Of a DNA stretch of 11,476 nt, positions 6,094 to 11,476 are shown piece by piece. The DNA lies in contig JAICEG010000134.1 in NCBI GenBank assembly GCA_025924295.1, forward strand, positions 1 to 11,476, in the 5' to 3' direction. The position numbers and the translations under genes are program-made. Origin of the DNA: Vicinamibacteria bacterium (lineage in GTDB: Bacteria > Acidobacteriota > Vicinamibacteria > Vicinamibacterales > UBA2999). The first letter of the stretch is position 1. Each line of letters starts with the position of its first letter. A model generated the notes under the pieces. The model had not been told where the DNA came from. It was given only the letters and a program-made list of their open reading frames with translations, and did no database searches.

Positions 6094-7629
6094 TTGTCGC
6101 ATCGCATCAAGGCGAGAAGAGCCGCGGCCGCTTCCGCGCCGCCCGTCGAACGTGATGAAGCGGTCGTGTCGTCGTTTCTGAGCGACGCCGCACACGTGCC
6201 TGGCGGCTTTGCCGCCGGCGTGACGTTTCCTCGCGACGAGGCGGAGGTGGCGTCGCTGGTCGTGGTCGCCACGCGCGTGCTCGCGGTAGGCGCACAGTCG
6301 TCACTGACCGGCGGTGCAACGCCACGCGGAGACGTCGTCGTCAGCACGCGCGCGCTGTCCACGCTACACGAACCATCAGGCGGATATGTCCGCGTCGGCG
6401 CCGGCGTGCCGCTGAACGTCCTCCAGCGAACCCTGGCGACGGCCGGCCTCTATTACCCGCCCGTTCCGACCTTCGATGGCGCATTCGTCGGCGGCACGAT
6501 TGCTACGAACGCGGCCGGCGCGGCGACGTTCAAGCATGGGTCCACGCGACGCTGGGTCGCGGCAGTCACGCTCGTTCTCGCCAACGGCGATGTCATTGAC
6601 GTCGTGCGCGGTGAGACCCGCGCGGGTGCCGCCGGGTTGTTCGAGATCGAACTGACCTCTGGAGACGTCCTGCGTGTTCCGGTTCCGCGCTACGTCATGC
6701 CCGATGTTGCGAAGCTCTCGGCTGGCTACTACGCCCGGCCCGAGATGGATCTCATCGATCTGTTCATCGGTGCCGAAGGCACGCTCGGCATCGTGACCGC
6801 AGCAACCCTCAAGGTCATCGAGCGTCCGCGGCGAATCGCGGCGCTGGTCCGATGCGCGGACGACAGTCAGTCGGTTGCGCTCACGACGCTGCTCAGGGAA
6901 CAGGCGACGGCGGCCTGGTCAGGCCAGGGTCCGCTCGACGTCGCCGCGGTCGAGTACATGGATTCACGTGCGCTGCGTGCAGTGCCGGACGAGGCGTTTG
7001 CGCGCGCCGGCGTCGCGCGCCCACCGGGTCAATCCGTGCTGTTGCTGATCCAGATCGAGGTCGGTTCTGACGAGGAACCTGCGCTGACACGTTTCCAGTC
7101 GGTTTTGTCGGGAGCCGGAATCCAGGACGACCCTCACCTCGCGCTTCCCGGTGATGATCGCGGCGCCGAACGGCTGTTCAACCTGCGCGAGGCCGTTCCC
7201 TCGAGCGTCAATGCGATCGTGGCAATCACGAAGCAGACGCACCCCGATGTCGAAAAAACCGCAGGCGATATGGTCGTACCGTTCGCGCGCCTGGCGGAGT
7301 CGATCGCGCTGTATCGCACCACCCTCGGCCGTCGCGGCCTCGACTACGCCATCTGGGGCCACGTATCCGACGGCAACCTCCACCCCAACGTAGTGCCCGG
7401 CAGCTTCGACGATGTGCGGCGCGGACGTGAGGCGATCCTGGACATCGCGCGGGCCATCGTCGCGATGGGCGGCGCGCCGCTGGCCGAGCACGGTGTCGGC
7501 CGCAGCGCGTTGAAGCAGCAGTTGCTGCGCGAGCTCTATGGTGACGATGGCATCGAGCAGATGCGCGCGGTCAAGCGGGCCCTCGACCCGGAATGGAAGC
7601 TCGCACCAGGGGTCCTCTTTCCCGCTTAG
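6094..7629 (+). CDS. FAD-linked oxidase of the GlcD / D-lactate dehydrogenase type
   Basis: From the TTG start the product is 511 aa. Residues about 42-245 form a PCMH-type FAD-binding domain: VTFPRDEAEVASLV, the pyrophosphate-binding loop AVGAQSSLTGGATP (64-77), GTIATNAAG (134-142) followed by HGSTRRW, and LFIGAEGTLGIVT (223-235). The C-terminal FAD-oxidase domain carries GHVSDGNLHPN (422-432), with the metal/substrate histidines, AEHGVGRSALK (464-474) and the closing ALDPEWKLAPGVLF. Such enzymes oxidise D-2-hydroxyacids (D-lactate, glycolate, D-2-hydroxyglutarate) to 2-oxoacids, passing electrons to FAD and then to a membrane or flavoprotein acceptor. There is no signal peptide, membrane helix or 4Fe-4S cysteine motif, and no GlcE/GlcF-like partner in the window, so it probably works as a single subunit. 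The exact substrate cannot be read from sequence. Confidence 0.9.
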   Translation: MSHRIKARRAAAASAPPVERDEAVVSSFLSDAAHVPGGFAAGVTFPRDEAEVASLVVVATRVLAVGAQSSLTGGATPRGDVVVSTRALSTLHEPSGGYVRVGAGVPLNVLQRTLATAGLYYPPVPTFDGAFVGGTIATNAAGAATFKHGSTRRWVAAVTLVLANGDVIDVVRGETRAGAAGLFEIELTSGDVLRVPVPRYVMPDVAKLSAGYYARPEMDLIDLFIGAEGTLGIVTAATLKVIERPRRIAALVRCADDSQSVALTTLLREQATAAWSGQGPLDVAAVEYMDSRALRAVPDEAFARAGVARPPGQSVLLLIQIEVGSDEEPALTRFQSVLSGAGIQDDPHLALPGDDRGAERLFNLREAVPSSVNAIVAITKQTHPDVEKTAGDMVVPFARLAESIALYRTTLGRRGLDYAIWGHVSDGNLHPNVVPGSFDDVRRGREAILDIARAIVAMGGAPLAEHGVGRSALKQQLLRELYGDDGIEQMRAVKRALDPEWKLAPGVLFPA

Positions 7630-7632
7630 TTG

Positions 7633-7650
7633 GTTTCAATTCGGTGAAAC
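7633..7650 (+). terminator. Small hairpin after the FAD oxidase stop
   Basis: GTTTCA (7633-7638) and TGAAAC (7645-7650) form a 6-bp stem with a 6-nt loop, 3 nt after the TAG stop. The stem is short and no T-run follows, so termination is only a possibility. Confidence 0.25.
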
Positions 7651-7652
7651 TG

Positions 7653-7738
7653 TCAGCCCCTGGTGCTTGGGTCTTGGTCCATCCCGGGTCCAGCGTTCAT
7701 GGTCCACGGCGCACCAGGGACGAGGGACTGAGAACGGA
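7653..7738. repeat. Bidirectional array of degenerate 7-bp repeats in a convergent spacer
   Basis: On the plus strand four heptads start at 7653, 7660, 7667 and 7674. After 4 bases three more start at 7685, 7692 and 7699. After 5 more bases, four heptads in reverse orientation start at 7711, 7718, 7725 and 7732. Read in their own direction most fit NNNGTYC, for example TTGGTCC, ATGGTCC, AGCGTTC and TCAGTCC. In total 77 of 86 bases are heptads. The array fills the spacer between the convergent FAD oxidase and NTF2-like genes, and shares its consensus with 309-343. Confidence 0.65.
7658..7719. terminator. 9-bp inverted repeat, possible bidirectional terminator
   Basis: CCCTGGTGC (7658-7666) is perfectly complementary to GCACCAGGG (7711-7719). 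The arms come from the forward and reverse heptad groups and enclose 44 nt. Placement between two convergent stop codons suits a shared terminator, but the loop is long and there is no T-tract on either side. The structure may simply follow from the inverted heptads. Confidence 0.3.
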
Positions 7739-7748
7739 CCTGGCACTA

Positions 7749-8264
7749 TCACTCCGCCGGCGGCGCCCCGCCGATCTGATGGCGCTTGAATTTCCAGCGC
7801 CCACCTTCGCGCACGAACTGATCGTAGTAGTTGGCGATGATCGTGACCTGAAGGCGATTCTCGAAGTTGGTCGACACCCAGGTGCCGCGGCTGAACCCCG
7901 TGGCAGTGTCGCCCTTCACGTCGACGGTCTGGTTCATCACGAGATGAAAGTCGCGGCCGGGACCCGCCGCGGCGTTCTTCCCGAGCAGCCCCTTCAGCAG
8001 GTCGCGAATCGCCGCTGGTCCTTTGGCCGAGTTGCCGCCGCCGCCGATGAACTCCGCGTCCTTGGCCCAGAGCTGTTCGAATCCCGCGAAGTCGCGATTG
8101 TCCAGCGTGCTCGCATACTCGACCAGGAGCGCGCGAATCGCGTCGCGATCTTCGAGGACCTTCAATCGCGCCTCGAGCGCGCCGGGCTGTGCCTGCCCCA
8201 TCACGGTCACGGCGGACACGGCTGCAACTGCAACACAGATACTGAACAGGGCAAGTCTTGGCAT
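7749..8264 (-). CDS. Secreted NTF2/SnoaL-like domain protein
   Basis: From ATG 8264 the product is 171 aa. Residues 1-25 are a signal peptide (MPRLALFSICVAVAAVSAV, cleavage near GQAQP). Residues about 30-165 have the cone-shaped NTF2/SnoaL-like pattern: a first helix LEDRDAIRALLVEYASTLD, then FEQLWAKDAEFIGG, a GPAAIRDLL helix, and C-terminal strands ending WKFKRHQI. This fold serves many small hydrolases, isomerases and ligand-binding proteins, so no reaction can be named. It is the last gene of the operon, 27 nt after the SMP-30 stop, and is probably exported with the two upstream enzymes. A start at ATG 8285 is possible, but the AGGAG at 8275-8279 sits 10 nt before ATG 8264 and would lie inside the longer frame, so 8264 is preferred. 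Confidence 0.85.
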   Translation of the reverse strand: MPRLALFSICVAVAAVSAVTVMGQAQPGALEARLKVLEDRDAIRALLVEYASTLDNRDFAGFEQLWAKDAEFIGGGGNSAKGPAAIRDLLKGLLGKNAAAGPGRDFHLVMNQTVDVKGDTATGFSRGTWVSTNFENRLQVTIIANYYDQFVREGGRWKFKRHQIGGAPPAE

Positions 8265-8274
8265 GGTTGATCGG

Positions 8275-8279
8275 CTCCT
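8275..8279 (-). promoter_or_regulatory. Shine-Dalgarno (AGGAG) deciding the NTF2-like start
   Basis: Read on the minus strand, AGGAG stands 10 nt before ATG 8264. It falls inside the frame that would begin at ATG 8285, and so argues for the shorter protein. Confidence 0.55.
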
Positions 8280-8291
8280 GCGCATGGCGGC

Positions 8292-9380
8292 TTAGTACGA
8301 CCCGGGCTGCATCCCCAGACGAGTCCCCGGCACCCTCATCTGAACTCGATACACCTTCGAGCACGCAGTGATGTACAGGCCCTTGTTGTCGGTATCGCCG
8401 AATGCAACATTGGTCGCACAGATCCGCGGCCGCGGCTCCTTCAATTCCACCGGCAACTGCAGGAACCCGAGCTCCTTGCCTTCCGGCGACGTCACGCGCA
8501 CGTAGGCGCGGCCGTTGCCACCTGCTGTCGTGTAGAGATTGCCACGAATGTCGGTCTTCATTCCGTCGCTGAAGTCCTGAACGAACACGCGGCCGTGGGC
8601 GACCCTGTCATCCGGCTGGATTTCATAACGCATGACCGTCCTGCCGGCCGTGACGTAGAGATACTTCTCATCGGGAGACAGCGTGATGCCGTTCGGGGCG
8701 CCTCCACCCGGCTCGCGGTCACCTCCGAGGTACGAAATCCGGCCTCCCTTGATCAGATAGAAGCCGTTGAACGGCAGCTCGCGCTGGGGACTCACCGCGC
8801 CGCCACGCAAGCCGTTGATGGAATCGGTGAAATACACGGCGCCGTTCGATTTCACGACCACATCGTTCGGACCGCTGAGGCGCATGCCCTGAAACCGCTC
8901 CGCCAGCAGGGTCCGCGTGCCGTTCTTCTCGAGACGTATCACCGCGCGATCGGCCATCGCGGTGACGACGAGCCTGCCGTCCTGATCGAGGGCCAGGCCG
9001 TTGGACCCAATCAGGACGATCGCGACGCGGCCGCCGCTGATCGTCTGTTGACCGACATCCAGGTTGTCTGGACCGGTGAAGCCCGAGCGTTCGAGAAACA
9101 CCGACAGCGTACCGTCGGCTGCACGCCTGTAAATGACGTTGGCGGCGACATCACTGAAGACCAAATATCCGCCTCGTTCATCGCGGATCCACAGCGGGCC
9201 TTCAGACAGCCCGAGGTGTTCGGCCACGACCTCGAGCCCTGTATCGGGAGAGATCAGGTCGTCCAGTGATGGATCGCTCTTGAGAATTCGAAACGGCTGC
9301 TCGGTGAGCGGAGGTTGTTGCTGTGCGCTCAGCAACGCGGCACCGACGACGAGGACCGCAGCAGCCAGGATTCTGTTCAC
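8292..9380 (-). CDS. SMP-30/gluconolactonase-like secreted lactonase
   Basis: The product is 362 aa and begins at GTG 9380. Residues 1-19 are a signal peptide (ILAAAVLVVGAALLSAQ). The rest is a six-bladed propeller of the SMP-30/gluconolactonase/LRE family. The expected metal ligands are present: Glu60 in LSEGPLW, Asn172 in SGPNDVVV, Asn230 in GAPNGITLS and Asp277 in DGMKTDIRGNLY, which is also the place of the catalytic acid/base. Family members hydrolyse sugar lactones or related esters with a divalent metal. The gene follows the sugar dehydrogenase by 15 nt, so the likely substrate is the lactone made by that enzyme. No Shine-Dalgarno precedes the GTG, suggesting translation coupled to the upstream gene. 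An alternative role, as a lactonase for other lactones or a binding propeller, cannot be excluded. Confidence 0.9.
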   Translation of the reverse strand: MNRILAAAVLVVGAALLSAQQQPPLTEQPFRILKSDPSLDDLISPDTGLEVVAEHLGLSEGPLWIRDERGGYLVFSDVAANVIYRRAADGTLSVFLERSGFTGPDNLDVGQQTISGGRVAIVLIGSNGLALDQDGRLVVTAMADRAVIRLEKNGTRTLLAERFQGMRLSGPNDVVVKSNGAVYFTDSINGLRGGAVSPQRELPFNGFYLIKGGRISYLGGDREPGGGAPNGITLSPDEKYLYVTAGRTVMRYEIQPDDRVAHGRVFVQDFSDGMKTDIRGNLYTTAGGNGRAYVRVTSPEGKELGFLQLPVELKEPRPRICATNVAFGDTDNKGLYITACSKVYRVQMRVPGTRLGMQPGSY

Positions 9381-9395
9381 GACGTGGAGCCGGCG

Positions 9396-10583
9396 TCAGG
9401 ACGCGGGTTCGATCCGCAGCAGTGCGCCGTCGTCTTCATCGGTCAGCAGGTACAGCAATCCGTCCGGACCCTGACGCACCTCACGGATACGCTGACGCAG
9501 GTCGTTCAACATCGACTCGCGGCGAATCTCCTCGGTCTTGGCATTGAAGACGATGCGTTCGAGGTGCCCGGTGCCGGCGATGCCCCCGACGCGCATGCTG
9601 CCGACGAAGACATTGCCCTTCCATCTCGGAAAACGGTCACCGGTGTAAATGGTCATGCCCGCTGCCGCGATTTGCGGAAGCCAGGCCACGAGCGGCGACT
9701 CCATCCCTTCGCGCGTCGGATGCTCCGAGATGCGTGGGCCGGGATACTCACGCCCGAAGCTGACAATGGGCCATCCGTAGTTGCGACCGGGCACGATGAT
9801 GTTGATCTCGTCACCCCCGTTCGGACCGTTCTCGTTGTTCCACAGCACGCCGGTCTCGGGATGCACGATCAGCGCAAGCGTGTTGCGGTGCCCGAGGGTG
9901 TAGATCTCAGGCCGGTAGCCGGTTCGACCCGCGAACGGATTGTCGGGCGGAACCGATCCGTCGTCTCGCAGGCGCAGGATCTTGCCGCGCAGACTCGCCG
10001 GATCCTGGGCAACCTTCGCGATGTTCCCGCCGGTCGAGAAATACACCATGCCGTCACGGCCAAACGCGACGCGCCCGTTCAATCCACCGTTGCCTTCGTA
10101 GGCATCGGGCACGACCAGGTCTTTCACGTCGGTCAGCGTGTGGGCGTCGAGCCGGCCGCGCGCCAGTGACGGAGTCCCTTTCCCGTTCTCGACCGGCTTC
10201 GTGTAGGTCCAGTACACCAGCCGGTTCTCGGCAAAGCGGGGATGGAGTGCCACATCCATCAGTCCGCCGTTGCCATCCGTCCTCACCGGGAGGAGACCCG
10301 CAATCGGCGTCGGATCGAGCACGCCGTTCTTGACGATGCGAAGCCGTCCGGCCCGTTCAGGAATCAGCATCGACCCATCCGGGAGAAACGCGATGCTCCA
10401 TGGATGGGAGAGCCCCCTGGTGACGACGGTGACGCGGATCTTGCCCTGCTCGGCCGTGTCGAACACGAACGGTCCGTTGCCCAGCGGAGGCACTGGCACA
10501 CCGATTTCCTGCTGCGCGTGGCCGATGGCCACGGCGCTCACCAACATGAATGCGGTCGCACGCAGAAACGAGCCGGTCGTCAT
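9396..10583 (-). CDS. PQQ-dependent sugar dehydrogenase-like secreted propeller
   Basis: From ATG 10583 the product is 395 aa. Residues 1-23 are a signal peptide (FMLVSAVAIGHAQQ). The propeller carries the soluble glucose/aldose dehydrogenase landmarks: PWSIAFLPDGSMLIPER (61-77), GNGGLMDVALHPRF (104-117), RGKILRLRDDGSVPPDNPF (199-217), YTLGHRN (228-234) and NNENGPNGGDEINIIVPG then NYGWP (249-272). These form the PQQ and calcium pocket. Such enzymes oxidise aldoses to lactones, passing electrons to the respiratory chain or other acceptors. The segment normally reading H..GRL.FGPDG...GD here reads GGLNGRVAFGRDG...GGN, so the usual catalytic histidine seems to be replaced. The frame stays open up to 11060, but that is antisense to the M18 gene; the chosen ATG has GGAG at 10590-10593, 6 nt upstream, and is followed by the signal peptide. 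Confidence 0.88.
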   Translation of the reverse strand: MTTGSFLRATAFMLVSAVAIGHAQQEIGVPVPPLGNGPFVFDTAEQGKIRVTVVTRGLSHPWSIAFLPDGSMLIPERAGRLRIVKNGVLDPTPIAGLLPVRTDGNGGLMDVALHPRFAENRLVYWTYTKPVENGKGTPSLARGRLDAHTLTDVKDLVVPDAYEGNGGLNGRVAFGRDGMVYFSTGGNIAKVAQDPASLRGKILRLRDDGSVPPDNPFAGRTGYRPEIYTLGHRNTLALIVHPETGVLWNNENGPNGGDEINIIVPGRNYGWPIVSFGREYPGPRISEHPTREGMESPLVAWLPQIAAAGMTIYTGDRFPRWKGNVFVGSMRVGGIAGTGHLERIVFNAKTEEIRRESMLNDLRQRIREVRQGPDGLLYLLTDEDDGALLRIEPAS

Positions 10584-10589
10584 GCGAGT

Positions 10590-10593
10590 CTCC
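10590..10593 (-). promoter_or_regulatory. Shine-Dalgarno (GGAG) fixing the sugar dehydrogenase start
   Basis: Read on the minus strand, GGAG ends 6 nt before ATG 10583, inside the 20-nt gap after the M18 stop. Together with the signal peptide right after the ATG, it rules out the longer frame that overlaps the M18 gene. Confidence 0.65.
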
Positions 10594-10603
10594 AGATGAA
10601 AAA

Positions 10604-11476
10604 CTATTGATTGAAGAATGCAACGAACCCGCGCCGGAGATGCCAGAGGTCGACCTTCGACGACACCTCGAACGGCGAGTGCATGCTGAGGAGGGCAACT
10701 CCGACGTCCATGACTTCCATGTTCCGTTCCGCGAACCAGGCGGCAATCGTCGCGCCGCCGTAGCCGGCTTCGTACGAGTGCGTCTGCCACCGGACCTTCT
10801 CGCGGTCGAACACTCCTCGCATCTTCGCGAAGAACTCCGAATTCGCTTCGCGGCCGGCCCCGTACTCTTTCACCACGAGCCCGTAACCCAATCGCGATGC
10901 GAGAGCAGGGTTGAGCGGCTGCGGGAAGAGCGGATCGATGGCCGTCGTGGCATCCGACACGAGCACATTGGTGCGGGCATACGTGCGCCGCAGCGACAAC
11001 GCATTGAAGTCCTTTCCCTGCTGCGCCATCAGCATCTCGGAGACGAGCGTGCTGAACCATTCGGAGTCCACGCCGGTATTCCAGGAATTCACTTCTTCGT
11101 TGTTCACCGCATAGGCGACCGAGGTATAGCGCGGCGCCTTCATGTCGGCGATCGCGCGCAGGCTGACGTAACCGGTCACGCGATCGTCCTGGCCGTACGC
11201 GCCGAGCAGCGCGCGATCGAGCCCGACATCTCGCGGCATCGTCGCGGGCACGATCTGCAGGTCGGCGGAAAGAAAGTCGCGGGCGGTGATGGCGTACTTC
11301 TGGTGCAGCAGCGCGAGGACGCGATCGGTCGCCGTGCGCTGCCCGGCCGCCGGGTCGGGCGGCAGTGAGCCAATCAGTGGATCGAGCTCCTCGGTGCGAA
11401 TGACCTCGGGCTGCGTGCGCCCACGGAAGTCCCGGTCCACGTGCGGCGCGAGATCAGTTATGAGGAGCACCGGGTC
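10604..11476 (-). CDS. M18 family aminopeptidase, C-terminal 290 residues (cut by window edge)
   Basis: The minus-strand frame is open from the window end to TAG 10604, with no start visible inside; the GTG at 11470 is internal. The family pattern runs in order: ITDLAPHVDRD, LIGSLP, DFLSADLQIVPA, RDVGLDRALLGAYGQDDRV (metal-binding Asp), VNNEEVNSWNTG (catalytic and metal-binding Glu pair), VSDATTA (metal-binding Asp), WQTHSYEAGYGG, and VALLSMHSPFEV with the last metal-binding His. It matches the bacterial branch of M18 with an NTG after the EE pair. M18 enzymes are large oligomeric, usually cytosolic metallo-aminopeptidases that prefer acidic or hydrophobic N-termini. The first third, with the remaining His ligand and any signal peptide, lies beyond 11476. 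The gene is 20 nt upstream of the sugar dehydrogenase and is the first operon member visible here. Confidence 0.93.
   Translation of the reverse strand, partial: DPVLLITDLAPHVDRDFRGRTQPEVIRTEELDPLIGSLPPDPAAGQRTATDRVLALLHQKYAITARDFLSADLQIVPATMPRDVGLDRALLGAYGQDDRVTGYVSLRAIADMKAPRYTSVAYAVNNEEVNSWNTGVDSEWFSTLVSEMLMAQQGKDFNALSLRRTYARTNVLVSDATTAIDPLFPQPLNPALASRLGYGLVVKEYGAGREANSEFFAKMRGVFDREKVRWQTHSYEAGYGGATIAAWFAERNMEVMDVGVALLSMHSPFEVSSKVDLWHLRRGFVAFFNQ

Noticed and set aside
7653..7738. CRISPR array or REP/BIME element
   Set aside because: Units are 7 bp, degenerate and contiguous, with no spacers of constant length and no REP-like palindromic core.
9315..10169. 284-codon plus-strand frame opposite the dehydrogenase and lactonase genes
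   Set aside because: No motif; antisense shadow of two well-supported genes.
10584..11060. Upstream extension of the sugar dehydrogenase to 11060
   Set aside because: It overlaps the M18 gene in another frame. A signal peptide begins right at ATG 10583, and GGAG lies 6 nt upstream of it.

Overview
This is high-GC bacterial chromosome with tightly packed genes and no phage, transposon, plasmid, CRISPR, tRNA or rRNA signature. The gene set is a DUF5916/CBM9-like outer-membrane protein, an M61 peptidase with a PDZ domain, an SMP-30-type lactonase, a PQQ-type sugar dehydrogenase, an M18 aminopeptidase and a stand-alone FAD-linked D-hydroxyacid dehydrogenase. It resembles that of soil Acidobacteriota, perhaps the Vicinamibacteria. 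That assignment is inference from gene content and base composition; no marker gene is present.

Left part (1-6057, all on the minus strand, read right to left): an M61 metallopeptidase (4294-6057), a family-2 glycosyltransferase-like protein (2972-4216), a DUF5916/CBM9-like exported protein (357-2906) and the first 94 codons of an argininosuccinate lyase-family protein (1-284, cut by the window edge). The gaps are 65-77 nt. This is a co-oriented run rather than a clearly coupled operon.

Centre: only 36 bp separates the M61 gene from a divergent plus-strand gene for a GlcD/D-lactate-dehydrogenase-type FAD oxidase (6094-7629). Its start is fixed by an AGGAG followed 6 nt later by TTG. After it lies a convergent 119-bp spacer that is mostly a degenerate array of 7-bp repeats in two orientations.

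Right part (7749-11476, minus strand, read right to left): M18 aminopeptidase (cut by the window edge), PQQ-type soluble sugar dehydrogenase, SMP-30/gluconolactonase-like protein and a secreted NTF2/SnoaL-like protein. Gaps are 20, 15 and 27 nt, so this is almost certainly one operon. The last three products carry signal peptides. The dehydrogenase and lactonase would form a sugar-to-lactone-to-aldonate oxidation path outside the cytoplasm. However, the dehydrogenase appears to lack the usual catalytic histidine.

The least explained signal is non-coding. Two intergenic spots (309-343 and 7653-7738), more than 7 kb apart, carry 7-bp-period repeats that fit one loose consensus, NNNGTYC. I see no obvious new multi-gene system here. 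The heptad family, the glycosyltransferase with duplicated flanking modules, and the altered active site of the sugar dehydrogenase are the items most worth following.
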